Part shown: in pieces, positions 32,979-42,736 of the stretch
How the letters are laid out: every line of letters starts with the position of its first letter
Position numbering within the stretch: position 1 is the first letter of the stretch
Assembly (NCBI RefSeq): GCF_000756305.1
Contig: NZ_JRFE01000014.1
Location: forward strand, 525,006 to 589,005
Length of the DNA: 64,000 bases
Direction: 5' to 3'
DNA from: Myxosarcina sp. GI1
GTDB lineage: Bacteria > Cyanobacteriota > Cyanobacteriia > Cyanobacteriales > Xenococcaceae
Program-made: the position numbers and the translations under genes
The notes under the pieces: generated by a model
What the model saw: the letters and a program-made list of their open reading frames with translations, nothing else
Database searches by the model: none
Told to the model about the DNA's origin: nothing

Positions 32979-34991
32979 CTATATAGTTGCCTGAGCTTCT
33001 GCCTGAGTTATTTCCCGAAACTGAATTTCATCGCGATGTGGATCGGAACGAGTTACCCGCATTTCCAAACGATCGCCTAAAGCTACAGAGCGATCGAAAC
33101 GATGGGGTAACTCCAAACCCAAGTCTTCAATTAAAATCAAGCCTAAATTTTCATCTTCTCGCAGCCACCGTAAAACTAGCACTTGCCAAATACATTCTGC
33201 ATTGCGCCGTAAATATTCCAAACTCCAGTAACGATTGGTTTGGCGTTCGACTAAAGTAGCTTCGTAAGCCGAACTGGTAACGCTAAAGACAATTTCTTGA
33301 AGCTGTTCGCGTGCAAAAGGTAGCGGTTCGCCTTTAAGATGAGCTTTAATTTGAAAATGAGCCAGCAAATCGGTATAGCGACGAATGGGAGAAGTTACCT
33401 GAACGTAGCTGTCCAAACCCAGGCTAGCATGGCGGGTTGGGGTCATGTTAATTTCACTGCGGGGCATGCAGCGTCGCATAGCACAATAGCGAACTGGTCC
33501 TGGCGGTAAGAGCAGTAGTTCTTCATCTGATGGTAATTCTGGCTGTTGCTGCCCGCGATAGGGTAGGGGCAAACCATGTTCCGAACCGTATCTACCGCCT
33601 ATTTCTCCTGCCAATATCATCATCTCTGCTACCAGTTGACGCGATCGCGAACTGTCTAATAGTTCGATGACAATTTCATCATTTTCTTTGACTTTGATTG
33701 CAGATTCTGGCATTTTGATTTGGATCGAACCCTGAGACTTGCGCCGTTCTCTTCTCAGTCTCGCCCATTCTGATAATTCGGCAATTTCACTTTCGTTTTT
33801 TAAGCCAAAATCTAACATTTCATCGACATCGTCATAGGTTAGGCGATAAGTCGGTTTAATTAGAGTTGGTTCGATTCGATATTCTCGAATTTCGCCAGTA
33901 TCGTCGAGAATTACGCCAAAGCTTAGGGCGGCACATACCTGACTCTGTACCAAGCTCATCGGTCCTGTAGCTAGTTCGGGGGGAAACATCGAAACCATAC
34001 CCGTAGGTAGATACAAACTGGTACTACGGCGGCGAGCTTCTAAATCCAGTTCGTCTTCGGGAACGACCAAACGAGTAGGGTCGGCAATATGAATCCATAA
34101 CCGACTCGAACCATCATCGAGGTATTCAATGCTCAGACCGTCATCAATTTCTGTAGTACTTTCGTCATCGATGGTATAAACTTTGAGTTGGGTCAAATCC
34201 AAACGTTCTGGATCGGGTTCGGTCATGGTTGACTGAAGACGAGATTGCGCCACATCAAGTACCCTTTGAGAAAAGTTAAGTGGAAAAGAACTACGGCGTA
34301 AAAATAAATTTTCGTGTTCTTTCCACCATCCTATCTCTACCAACAGTTGAAAAGCACCACGAGAATCGTTAGTTTTGTTAGCAGCAGCTAAAATTTCTTC
34401 AGCAGTACGGGAGTTGTTGCTCGAATCTAATGCTAGTTTTTCTACTGCTTCTAGTCGCAGGCGATCGCTTTCCGTCCATTCAATAGCAGTTCCTGCTAGA
34501 GCCTGTTGGAGATGAGCGATAAATTCGGCTTGTTCTCGCTGTTTCTGTGCCCGAACTTGTTCTTGATGTTCGATTTCCTCTACTTGTGCTGCCGAGCGAG
34601 GTTCGTAACTGTCGCCTTTTTTCTTAAAATAAATTTTATCCTGACTTAATAGCACGTGAGCGGCATAACTATATATCGAACTGCGATCGGAAAACAGCAG
34701 TTCTGCCATCTCCTCTGGAGTAACGGCTCTTTCCTCTTCAGTTAAAATTTCCCAGGCTATCTGCAAACTATCTGGATCGATATATTTTCGCGCTCGTTCG
34801 ACAAAGCTGGGGATGTCGGCAACTTTATAGGAACCGCCATCGACCATATATTCGACTCGTTGAGGGCGTATTTTGTGGGATTGTCCTCCTTCGTCGATAA
34901 CTATCCAGTCTTTTTTTCCTTCTGGTCTTTCGGCAACTGCAAGGCGACGCTCGCCCTGCACTCTGAATTCAATCAGTTTTCCTTTTTCCAC
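32979..34991 (-). CDS. RNase II/R-family exoribonuclease
   Basis: A 3'-5' exoribonuclease of the RNB family, 670 residues. The catalytic RNB block has TIDDESTTEIDDGLSIEYLDD (four conserved aspartates, about residues 275-295), WIHIADPTRLV, GPVRYCAMRRCMPRSEINMTPTRHASLGLDSYVQVTSPIRRYTDLLAH in pieces, and a C-terminal S1-like tail. An N-terminal region rich in basic and acidic residues is typical of the cyanobacterial type (Zam-like). It follows rpmG and rpsR on the same strand with short gaps, a cyanobacterial operon order. Confidence 0.93.
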   Translation of the reverse strand: MEKGKLIEFRVQGERRLAVAERPEGKKDWIVIDEGGQSHKIRPQRVEYMVDGGSYKVADIPSFVERARKYIDPDSLQIAWEILTEEERAVTPEEMAELLFSDRSSIYSYAAHVLLSQDKIYFKKKGDSYEPRSAAQVEEIEHQEQVRAQKQREQAEFIAHLQQALAGTAIEWTESDRLRLEAVEKLALDSSNNSRTAEEILAAANKTNDSRGAFQLLVEIGWWKEHENLFLRRSSFPLNFSQRVLDVAQSRLQSTMTEPDPERLDLTQLKVYTIDDESTTEIDDGLSIEYLDDGSSRLWIHIADPTRLVVPEDELDLEARRRSTSLYLPTGMVSMFPPELATGPMSLVQSQVCAALSFGVILDDTGEIREYRIEPTLIKPTYRLTYDDVDEMLDFGLKNESEIAELSEWARLRRERRKSQGSIQIKMPESAIKVKENDEIVIELLDSSRSRQLVAEMMILAGEIGGRYGSEHGLPLPYRGQQQPELPSDEELLLLPPGPVRYCAMRRCMPRSEINMTPTRHASLGLDSYVQVTSPIRRYTDLLAHFQIKAHLKGEPLPFAREQLQEIVFSVTSSAYEATLVERQTNRYWSLEYLRRNAECIWQVLVLRWLREDENLGLILIEDLGLELPHRFDRSVALGDRLEMRVTRSDPHRDEIQFREITQAEAQATI

Positions 34992-35068
34992 CAGCTTTGT
35001 ACTTCAATTCAACAACCTTTGCTCTTTTAGTCTAGCTTCTTCTCTGTCAAATATTTGCTGGAGCGCGA

Positions 35069-35284
35069 TTATCCTTCTTTATTAACAAAGGGCAGCAAAG
35101 CGATCGCTCTTGCTCTTTTAACAGCTACAGTCAAGTGCCTCTGCTGTTGGGCAGTCAAGCCAGTAATCCGCCGAGGTAAAATTTTGCCCCGTTCGGTAAT
35201 AAATTTACGTAACAACTCCACATCTTTATAGTCGATAGGATCGCTTGGTTTGATAGGTGAAAGACGTTTGCGGTAATATGCCAT
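35069..35284 (-). CDS. rpsR: 30S ribosomal protein S18
   Basis: 71 residues with [27 protein letters not shown] and [23 protein letters not shown], the S18 signature. It sits between rpmG (20 bp upstream) and the RNase II/R gene in one transcription unit. Confidence 0.97.
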   Translation of the reverse strand: MAYYRKRLSPIKPSDPIDYKDVELLRKFITERGKILPRRITGLTAQQQRHLTVAVKRARAIALLPFVNKEG

Positions 35285-35304
35285 AACTAAAATTTAATTT
35301 TATT

Positions 35305-35499
35305 TTATTTGATTTCTTTGTGAACTGTATGTCGGTTGCAGTGGGTGCAGAATTTTTTTAATTCCATTCTGCCAGTAGTATTGCGTCGATTTTTGCTAGT
35401 CGTATAACGAGATACTCCAGCCGAACGTTTGTCGGTATTGCTGCGACACTCGGTACACTCTAAGGTAATAATAATTCGTACTCCTTTCTTGGCTGCCAT
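35305..35499 (-). CDS. rpmG: 50S ribosomal protein L33
   Basis: 64 residues, [19 protein letters not shown], then [12 protein letters not shown] and [15 protein letters not shown]. The two CxxC pairs for zinc are present, so it is the zinc-containing form. First gene of the rpmG-rpsR-RNase unit. Confidence 0.97.
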   Translation of the reverse strand: MAAKKGVRIIITLECTECRSNTDKRSAGVSRYTTSKNRRNTTGRMELKKFCTHCNRHTVHKEIK

Positions 35500-35549
35500 A
35501 GTTTTAATTTAAAGATATTTATACTTCATACTTATTAGCACGCAAATTC

Positions 35550-36080
35550 TCATTTTTGCATACTTCGCCGTATTTGAGCAACTATTTTTTTGAGACGTAG
35601 ATCTAGAGAAAAACCTCTCTTAGTTTGGGTAACTGCTGTTTGAGCCAAACGGTCGTGAAGTGCCTGGTTATAGTTTTCGTCGGCAATAGCGATCGCGCAA
35701 TCGACTAGTAAGGGGGCAAGTAACAGCAGCATCGATAAACCATTCTTAAAATTTATTTGTAAACCGATCGTAGCCAGCATTGCTGCTATACCGACTGCTC
35801 CTTCTCTCTTTGCCAAATCGACCAAACTGGGAACGCGATTAAAACGAGGATCGATAACTTTAATATCTAAAGCCCATTTCCCCAAACTTTGACCCTGATT
35901 TTTATCACCCAGCACGACCCGCATTCCCAACCAAACTAAAATAAATACTAGCCACTGGAAACTCACACCAAAAAAAGAACTAATAAACCAAACAGTCAAA
36001 AAATCAATTGCAAAAGCTCCAATTCTTCTGTCATTTGGAACTCTAGGAAAACGTTTGTAGCTAGTTTTTGAATCGTACAT
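35550..36080 (-). CDS. RDD-family membrane protein
   Basis: 176 residues with three to four hydrophobic segments. The Arg-Asp-Asp-like block is seen as RIGAFAIDFLTVWFI, followed by GDKNQGQSLGKWALDIKVID, typical of RDD proteins. Function is unclear; some RDD proteins are small transport-related membrane proteins. It is on the same strand as the ribosomal operon but 50 bp downstream of it. Confidence 0.8.
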   Translation of the reverse strand: MYDSKTSYKRFPRVPNDRRIGAFAIDFLTVWFISSFFGVSFQWLVFILVWLGMRVVLGDKNQGQSLGKWALDIKVIDPRFNRVPSLVDLAKREGAVGIAAMLATIGLQINFKNGLSMLLLLAPLLVDCAIAIADENYNQALHDRLAQTAVTQTKRGFSLDLRLKKIVAQIRRSMQK

Positions 36081-36313
36081 CGTTGCTGCCCAAATTTTTT
36101 AAGCTTGTTGGTTTTACCGCTTCGCGATAGCTATTAGCTATTGTATCTACTAGTAGACTGAGGCGTAATTAAAGACACCGTTAAAATCCTTGCTGTATCT
36201 TAATTGCTGCTTGTGAGACAGTTGCGTTTGGTGGGTTCCCCAACTCGAACAAACTGTCGAACCCGAAGAGCTACTTAAGCGAAGCGGTACTAACTATTTG
36301 TTGCTGCATCGCC

Positions 36314-37531
36314 TTAACTAGAGCGGGTAAAAAATCTATAGTAAAGCGAATTACTGAATTCTTTAATTGGGAAAAAGATAAATGTAATTGGGTTGATAGT
36401 CACGATAATATTGCGAATATCTCTTTTAGCCAGAGCAATAATTTGTTTGGCTACCCAGTCGGCAGACATAATCCCAATAGGATTGAGGTTGCTTTTAAAC
36501 GGTCCTAAAACCAGTTTGCGAACTACACAGGGGGCATCTAAACGGCGCATGGTAACCAAACTACCCATGGCTCTTTTACTCAGTTCGTATAAGGGACTGA
36601 AAGCAGGGTTTACTTCGGCTTCGGAAGTATTAATCCAAACTTCTTTTCTAACCATGTCGCGATCGCTCTTTACAGTTTTAAAAAATTGTTCCATCAGACG
36701 CAAACCCGAAAAAGTATTAATCTGATAAGACTTGGCGATCGCCTCTGCGGTTCTGTCTGCGTGTACGTTAAGCCCGTGATTGATAATTAAGATATCAATT
36801 TTTTCTAAGGTAGCTGCTAATTCGGCTTCGCGATCGCTCTGCCAAACAATAGTTTCGATAGGAATTTCTTTACCAGCAATTTCTAGATTAATTTGAGTTT
36901 GAGAAGAAGTTAGAGCTACAACTTTTGCTTCTTGCCGATAGAGTTGTGCCAGCAAAGCCCTACCCAAAGTACCAGAAGCCCCCGTAACGGCAACGCGCTT
37001 ATTTTTAAGCGATAGAGCCGTCCCCATCACTTTGTCTACCAAACTTAAAGTACCGCTAAAGTAGGCATTTTGGTTATCAAAATGATGCCGCCAGTGATAG
37101 GAACGATTGATAAACCAGCGAGACGGTAGAGTGGTTAACTTTCCCTGGCGATGGGTAATATCGGTAAGTTCGCCTACGTGGGGAATGCCCAGTCCCCTGG
37201 CGATCGCTCCTAGCAAAAAGCTTAATGTATATAAAAAACCCGCCCAGGCAGCCCATTGTGAAGATATATGATAAGTACGAACCATCAGCCAGGGCAGCAA
37301 ACTAAAGGTCAGCATTACCAATGATTCGGGAACATCGTTATACCAGTGTGCTTGACGATAAATGGCATCGTTGACTACAGACAAGTCTGGGCGAAAAACT
37401 CGATGATGCCAAACATGAAGGCGGTATAGCGGTTGCCAGATATGAGAACAAGCATGATATATATCTCGTACTATTTCTACCCATAAAACCGAGCCTAAAG
37501 CTACTGTCAACTCAGCTACGAAGTTAAACAT
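36314..37531 (-). CDS. Fatty-acid-hydroxylase-type domain fused to a short-chain dehydrogenase
   Basis: Residues 1 to about 170 are membrane-associated with histidine clusters (RDIYHACSHIW, LHVWHHRVF, HVGEL, RSYHWRHHFDN) like the di-iron fatty acid hydroxylase/sterol desaturase superfamily. From about 180 a Rossmann SDR domain follows: VAVTGASGTLGRALL, DILIINHGLN, with YELSK carrying the Tyr-x-x-x-Lys (about residues 318-322). The order hydroxylase then SDR is known in cyanobacterial proteins annotated as bifunctional sterol desaturase/short-chain dehydrogenase. Substrate is unknown, probably a lipid-like or carotenoid-like molecule. Confidence 0.8.
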   Translation of the reverse strand: MFNFVAELTVALGSVLWVEIVRDIYHACSHIWQPLYRLHVWHHRVFRPDLSVVNDAIYRQAHWYNDVPESLVMLTFSLLPWLMVRTYHISSQWAAWAGFLYTLSFLLGAIARGLGIPHVGELTDITHRQGKLTTLPSRWFINRSYHWRHHFDNQNAYFSGTLSLVDKVMGTALSLKNKRVAVTGASGTLGRALLAQLYRQEAKVVALTSSQTQINLEIAGKEIPIETIVWQSDREAELAATLEKIDILIINHGLNVHADRTAEAIAKSYQINTFSGLRLMEQFFKTVKSDRDMVRKEVWINTSEAEVNPAFSPLYELSKRAMGSLVTMRRLDAPCVVRKLVLGPFKSNLNPIGIMSADWVAKQIIALAKRDIRNIIVTINPITFIFFPIKEFSNSLYYRFFTRSS

Positions 37532-37968
37532 AAAACAAGTTTTTAGTTTTAAAATTATCGATCTCGTTTGATTATTAAAAGAGTTTTAATATTATTGCTG
37601 TAAACCGCTTAGTGGTAAGCGATAAGACTTCATTTTGAAGCTATGTTTTAGTAAATTCAAACTACTGTTCATAGGCTCTAATAATTACAGAGAAATTGTC
37701 CGATTTAGGATAGCAGAAGAAACACAAATCTGTTGGGGTTAGAGCTTGGAATCTAAAGTTTAAAGCTTTTGTTAAATTTTAGTCAAGAAAGTTTACATTT
37801 TTCGATACAATATAGACCATTAATTATTGACCGAGCCAAAGTTCCGCTGCAAGAGATTTCGGCGCGGAGCATAAAATCGAGAAAATGCAGCCTGGGACTC
37901 TTTCAGAGACAGACCATTAGCTGCCGCGAGCAAACCCAATACACCGAACCACAAACGCATTAACAATT
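37532..37968. other. 437-bp divergent intergenic region upstream of mgdA
   Basis: No supported gene. A short open frame at 37769-37963 has no family features and ends just before the glycosyltransferase gene. The region must carry promoters for both flanking genes. Confidence 0.55.
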
Positions 37969-39402
37969 ATGGCAGAGAATTACTGGCGAAACCAAGAAAC
38001 CGAATCAGATTTCGATCCGATTAACTCTTTGCTTTACGAATGGTCAGATCCTGAAGAAGAAGAAGAAGAATTTAGAAGTGAGTTTTTTGAAGGATTGTCA
38101 GGACGCAGACGCAAAGCGGCTTTCGTGTTAATGTCAGTGTGGGTAATTACGATTTTTATTCATTTATTTAGCTGGGGATACTGGTTAGTAGTTGGTGTTA
38201 CGGGATTGGTTGGCATGCAGTTTCTTAGATACTTATTTGCCAAACCAGAAGTAATGCCTCAGTTGTTGAGTGATGACGAAATAGCTACCGCTCCTAAGAT
38301 TTCTTTGCTAGTTGCTGCTAAAAACGAAGAATTGGTAATTGGCAATTCTATCGAAATGCTTTGTAACCTGGATTATCCTGCCGAAAAATATGAAGTTTGG
38401 GCAATTGACGATCGCAGTACCGATAATACTCCGTCTATTTTAGATAGATTAGCTACAAAGTATCCCCAGCTAAAAGTAGTTCATCGCCGCGATCCCGCTA
38501 CTGGTGGCAAATCGGGAGCTTTGAATCAAGTCTTACCCTATATGCAGGGAGAAATTATTGGCGTATTCGATGCTGATGCTAAAGTAACTAAAGATTTACT
38601 GCGCTGGGTAGTGCCAATGTTCGATAACGAATCTACAGGCGCGGTACAGGTACGAAAAGATATTGCTAACGCCTCAGAAAATTTTTGGACTAAAGGACAA
38701 GCTGCGGAAATGGCAGTAGATAGCTTTATGCAGCAGCAGCGTATTGCAGTAGGCGGTATTGGCGAACTGCGTGGTAACGGACAATTTGTCAGACTATCGG
38801 CTCTCAAACGCTGTGGTGGTTGGAATGAAGAAACGATTACTGACGATCTCGATCTGACTATTCGTCTACATTTGGATGGCTGGAAAATCGATTTTCTGAT
38901 GCTTCCTGCCGTAGAAGAAGAAGGAGTTACTAAAGCAACTTCCCTTTGGCACCAGCGCAATCGTTGGGCTGAAGGCGGGTATCAGCGATATCTCGATTAT
39001 TGGCGTTATATTATCAGTCAACCTATGGGCTTGGGCAAACGCTTCGATCTTCTTTGCTGGTTATGGTTACAGTACATTTTACCTGCGGCTAACATTCCCG
39101 ATTTGGTCATGGCGATCGCCCGACATCGTTTACCTTTGTTTGGTGCGATGACCAGTTTGCTGTTTTCTTTAGGCTTTATTGGTATTTTCAAAGGGTTAGT
39201 TCGCATTCGTAGCCACAGCGAACGACTTGGTTTTTTAACTATGTTAGATATTACCTGGCAGTCACTGCGAGGTATTGTTTATATGGCTCACTGGCAAATA
39301 GTTATGTTGAGTATTACCGCCAGAATGTCAGTACGTCCCAAAAAGCTTAAATGGGTTAAAACTATACATCAAGGTGGCGATCGCGAAAGTTTTGAATTTT
39401 AA
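37969..39402 (+). CDS. mgdA: Family 2 glycosyltransferase, probable monoglucosyldiacylglycerol synthase
   Basis: 477 residues with two N-terminal membrane segments (about 50-95) and a GT2 catalytic core: LLVAAKNEELVIGNS, WAIDDRSTDNTPSIL, VFDADAK (DxD for metal/UDP), ETITDDLDLTIRLH and HQRNRWAEGGYQRY (the QxxRW-type motif). More hydrophobic segments follow at the C terminus. Layout, length and the acidic leader before GLSGRRRKAAFVL match cyanobacterial MgdA (Sll1377), which glucosylates diacylglycerol as the first step to galactolipids of thylakoids. Confidence 0.8.
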   Translation: MAENYWRNQETESDFDPINSLLYEWSDPEEEEEEFRSEFFEGLSGRRRKAAFVLMSVWVITIFIHLFSWGYWLVVGVTGLVGMQFLRYLFAKPEVMPQLLSDDEIATAPKISLLVAAKNEELVIGNSIEMLCNLDYPAEKYEVWAIDDRSTDNTPSILDRLATKYPQLKVVHRRDPATGGKSGALNQVLPYMQGEIIGVFDADAKVTKDLLRWVVPMFDNESTGAVQVRKDIANASENFWTKGQAAEMAVDSFMQQQRIAVGGIGELRGNGQFVRLSALKRCGGWNEETITDDLDLTIRLHLDGWKIDFLMLPAVEEEGVTKATSLWHQRNRWAEGGYQRYLDYWRYIISQPMGLGKRFDLLCWLWLQYILPAANIPDLVMAIARHRLPLFGAMTSLLFSLGFIGIFKGLVRIRSHSERLGFLTMLDITWQSLRGIVYMAHWQIVMLSITARMSVRPKKLKWVKTIHQGGDRESFEF

Positions 39403-39420
39403 AACGAACAGGAGACAGTG

Positions 39421-39497
39421 AACAATTAACAATGAACAGTAAACAATGAACAATTTTTACCGACTACTGATATCTACTCATTGCTCATTGCTCATTG
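39421..39497. repeat. Heptameric short tandem repeats
   Basis: Five 7-bp units AACAATT, AACAATG, AACAGTA, AACAATG, AACAATT at 39421-39455, and three exact CTCATTG units at 39477-39497, in the gap between mgdA and the metallothionein gene. Similar heptamers lie near 14302, 18460 and 51841. Confidence 0.85.
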
Positions 39498-39558
39498 GTA
39501 AATGTCGAACGCAGGTTCCTCTACAATTTAAATACATTGTTAATTAGAGGAAAAAACT

Positions 39559-39726
39559 ATGGCTACTGCTAATATGGTGCAATGTGCTTGCGATCGCTGT
39601 CAATGCGATGTTTCTTTAGAAGAAGCTATTAAGAAAGGCGATCGCTACTATTGCTGTGAAGCCTGTGCCAATGGTCATGTAAACGATGAAAGCTGCAAAC
39701 ATCAAGATTGCAGTTGTGGCGACTAA
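39559..39726 (+). CDS. Bacterial metallothionein (SmtA-like)
   Basis: 55 residues with ten cysteines in the SmtA order: CACDRCQC near the N terminus, YYCCEACANGH in the middle, and CKHQDCSCG at the end. These Cys plus His bind Zn/Cd in a cluster. Start ATG 39559, preceded by an AGAGGAAAA ribosome-binding stretch. In Synechococcus SmtA is repressed by the ArsR-type SmtB; no smtB is adjacent here, and the ArsR gene at 53811 is of the arsenic type. Confidence 0.92.
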   Translation: MATANMVQCACDRCQCDVSLEEAIKKGDRYYCCEACANGHVNDESCKHQDCSCGD

Positions 39727-39748
39727 CTTCGTAATTATCAATTATTGA

Positions 39749-41764
39749 TTATCGCTCGAAGATTTCATGTCCTTTTATTGTCAGATTGCGCTCGCGCAAG
39801 CAGCGTAACCATCCATAATAACGACGAATAGCGTCAGGATTGTCTGACAAACCGAGTTGACGTTCGCGATCGCTAAGTTGGGCAAATAGACTATAATCAG
39901 GATAGTCGGGAGCGACTAAAGCCTCTTTGCGATGTAAGATTAAAGGATTGGGTTCGTCTGCAACATCGTGATAAACCACAGACAAATTTTGTAGGTCTAC
40001 TTCTAAAGTTGCCTGTAGTTGGGGATGAGCGACAGTATCGAAGTCGGGATAAGCTAAATAGGTTATTTTCGGTTTGTGATAATAAAGTTTGATAATGTTG
40101 GCAGATTCGAGACGATAAAAATTACGGCTGGCGCATCCTTCATACAGACGCAATAGGGGAGGTAGCTTTTCTAAAGCACTTACGTGGATTACCAGAGCAT
40201 TTTTTAGCTGTTTGCCGATCGAACTGGTTTGGCACAGGTAAGCGATTTTAGGTAAATCGCCTACGTGCAATAGTAATAAATCGGCAATAGTACAAGCTTG
40301 TTTGTAGCTGCCAAATAAAGCTTTGACATCGGCTTTAAGTTCGGGTGATAATTTTCTCACACTGGGGCGATCGCCAAACTTGGATAAAGCCAAATAAACT
40401 AACAGATCTTGACGGCGTTGTTCGGCAATTGCTTCCCATTCGTTTTCGTTAGTTGCTTGCAGTACCAGCTTGAAAGCGCGACGATAGTTACCAAATTCGG
40501 CTTTAATTTCAGCTTCGTTGGTAAGTTCTCCCTTAACAGGTAATCTACCTCTACGGGTATAAAATTCCATTAAGGGAGTCAGCAATTCTCGATAGTCCTC
40601 AAATTTTCTGACATCGAGTCGCACTCTAGGAGTACTGACGCGAGAGTTAAAACGTGAGGCGCGAAAAGATTCAGCTTGTGCTGCATCGCGAAATACTAAA
40701 TAAACTCCCAAACCAACGGGAATTGAATCGACTTCTAGCACCCCATCGATATATAGTTTGAGTTCTTCTTGTTCGTAATATTTCTGAAAGGTGTTGCGGT
40801 TGGTAATAATACCATCGCTGTAGGCTACCAAGCCCCTGCGGCGATCGTCTACTAAGATTTGAGCGGAAACAATAAGAACTTTTTTAGTCAACTTCCAGGC
40901 TTCAATTAAAGCCGTTCGTCTTTCTGCTATGTCTTCAATGACGTTGATAATGTAACCCAAGTTGATAATATCGGCTGAAGACAAAGGTGTGTTGAGACAA
41001 TAGTAAGGGTCCCATCCAGAACTAACATACCCTAAAGCCTCAATTTGCCGAACATCTTCTCCAAAGCCACAACCATAATCAAAAAAAGTTGTTGTTTCAG
41101 AAAATAACTCTGCTTCCAAGGCAATTCTAACGGGACGCGATAACTCGTTGCGTCGTAATGCCGCTTTGTGTCTGTCAATAGCAACCGTTTGTCTCGTTTG
41201 GGCAGTGGCATTAAGGGGACAAATCAGCCGATGTCCGACAAAGTCTATTCCTTGTTTTGCCAGTAACTTTTGCCATTCTTGCTGCGTACCGATAAAACGA
41301 GGATTATCTAACAATCCCAGATTGATTTCTGCTTGAGTCAGTGTGGCGAATTTACGATATTGAGGATAATCTGGCGTAACAAAAGTTTCTTTGCGGTGCA
41401 AAATTGGTGGATTGGCTGAATTTTGATATTGCCGTTGTGCTACTTGCTGGGTAGTTAAGTCGACTACGATACTCTGGTACAGTCGGGGATGGGGATCGCG
41501 ATCGAAATCAGGATAGTCTAAATAAGATATTTTAGGGCGATCGAGACTAAATTTTAGTATAGTTGCTCGATCAAAATTGTCTACTAGTTTTCTGGCTTGA
41601 CGTTCGTAAGCTTGTAACAGAGGATCTAAAGCATCGAGAGCGCGTATGTGAACGTAAAGAGCGGTGGGTAACAGCTTACCTATACTACTGTTTTTGCAGC
41701 TAGAGATAATAGTAGTAAATTGTTCTGGGGCGATTGCGCTATCGGATTCAACTATTTTTGGCAT
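39749..41764 (-). CDS. DNA phosphorothioation-associated putative methyltransferase with duplicated end domains
   Basis: 671 residues. The centre (about 175-330) is a Rossmann methyltransferase-like domain (TTFFDYGCGFGEDVRQIEALG, then DIINLGYIINVIED). Two homologous flanks enclose it: about residues 27-175 (SIGKLLPTALYVHIRALDAL, ISYLDYPDFDRDPHPRL, ILHRKETFVTPDYPQY) and 520-670 (SIGKQLKNALVIHVSALEKL, ITYLAYPDFDTVAHPQL, ILHRKEALVAPDYPDY). I recognise it as the family named after its frequent link to dnd phosphorothioation genes. No dndABCDE or other defence gene is near, so its job here is open. Confidence 0.75.
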   Translation of the reverse strand: MPKIVESDSAIAPEQFTTIISSCKNSSIGKLLPTALYVHIRALDALDPLLQAYERQARKLVDNFDRATILKFSLDRPKISYLDYPDFDRDPHPRLYQSIVVDLTTQQVAQRQYQNSANPPILHRKETFVTPDYPQYRKFATLTQAEINLGLLDNPRFIGTQQEWQKLLAKQGIDFVGHRLICPLNATAQTRQTVAIDRHKAALRRNELSRPVRIALEAELFSETTTFFDYGCGFGEDVRQIEALGYVSSGWDPYYCLNTPLSSADIINLGYIINVIEDIAERRTALIEAWKLTKKVLIVSAQILVDDRRRGLVAYSDGIITNRNTFQKYYEQEELKLYIDGVLEVDSIPVGLGVYLVFRDAAQAESFRASRFNSRVSTPRVRLDVRKFEDYRELLTPLMEFYTRRGRLPVKGELTNEAEIKAEFGNYRRAFKLVLQATNENEWEAIAEQRRQDLLVYLALSKFGDRPSVRKLSPELKADVKALFGSYKQACTIADLLLLHVGDLPKIAYLCQTSSIGKQLKNALVIHVSALEKLPPLLRLYEGCASRNFYRLESANIIKLYYHKPKITYLAYPDFDTVAHPQLQATLEVDLQNLSVVYHDVADEPNPLILHRKEALVAPDYPDYSLFAQLSDRERQLGLSDNPDAIRRYYGWLRCLRERNLTIKGHEIFER

Positions 41765-41893
41765 TAGCTTAAAAAGCAGAATTAAGAAAAAAGCTCTATC
41801 GTTAGCATTTTTTTAAAGTTTATAGTCTTCTACTAAATCGAGGGCAAAAAAATTCGCAAATTTTTATTATTTAATAATTTATCGCCAACTCAA

Positions 41894-42646
41894 ATGAAAT
41901 ATCATATTGGTTTTGACACCGAAGATCTGGGCAATAATCCGCCGCAAATCGCTTTGTTGTCGGGAGAACCAGAGCGATCGCAATACATTGCTCGCAATTA
42001 TTGTCAGAATGCCCGATTGCTTTCAGAATACCGAGGTTTAAATAGTTATGTAGGTTATCTAGCTGATGATAGACCGGTTTTAGTCGCCACTAGCGGTATG
42101 GGCGCACCATCGTTAAGTATTGTGGTTAATGAATTGGCGCAGGTAGGAATCGAGAAGTTTATTCGTATTGGTACTTGTGGCTCGATTCAACCCCAGGTAA
42201 AAGTAGGAAATATCGTTATCTCTCAAGGTGCTTTGTGTAGGCAGGGTGCTGCTGACGATATTGCACCACGCGAATATCCTGCGGTTGCCGATCCTTTTTT
42301 AACGGTGGCTTTAGTCTCAGCAGCAGATAAGCTAAAGATTCCCTATCATCTCGGTATTACCGCTTCGGTAGATACTTTTTATGAAGGACAAGAACGAGTT
42401 CGTTCTTCAGCTAACGTTAGTTTACAATTTTGGCTTCAGGGAATTACCACAGAATATCGCCATCTCAATATTCTTAATTACGAAATGGAAGCAGGTACGC
42501 TATTTAAAATGGCTGGAGTCTACGGTTTTGCAGCAGCTTGCGTCTGTGGTGTAGTAGCTCAACGAACTACAGGAGAAGATATTGTTTTAGAAGATAAAAA
42601 TTTAGCAGTAGAACGGGCAATTGCCACGGCGATCGAGGCGATTTGA
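41894..42646 (+). CDS. Nucleoside phosphorylase (uridine phosphorylase-like)
   Basis: PNP/UDP family 1, 250 residues: IALLSGEPERSQYIA near the N terminus (phosphate-binding loop), TSGMGAPSLSIVVNEL, FIRIGTCGSIQPQVKVG, DTFYEGQER and YEMEAGTLFKMAG with the substrate-binding Glu-Met-Glu. It cleaves a nucleoside with phosphate in salvage. The GTCGSI and FYEGQ blocks favour uridine phosphorylase but purine specificity is not excluded. Confidence 0.85.
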   Translation: MKYHIGFDTEDLGNNPPQIALLSGEPERSQYIARNYCQNARLLSEYRGLNSYVGYLADDRPVLVATSGMGAPSLSIVVNELAQVGIEKFIRIGTCGSIQPQVKVGNIVISQGALCRQGAADDIAPREYPAVADPFLTVALVSAADKLKIPYHLGITASVDTFYEGQERVRSSANVSLQFWLQGITTEYRHLNILNYEMEAGTLFKMAGVYGFAAACVCGVVAQRTTGEDIVLEDKNLAVERAIATAIEAI

Positions 42647-42736
42647 GTATTTTAAACCGCTTTTAAGATTTCGAGCAATTGGGGCGAACGATCGCTCGCC
42701 CTTACCATATTTAAGCTACACATAGCCCAATAAATC

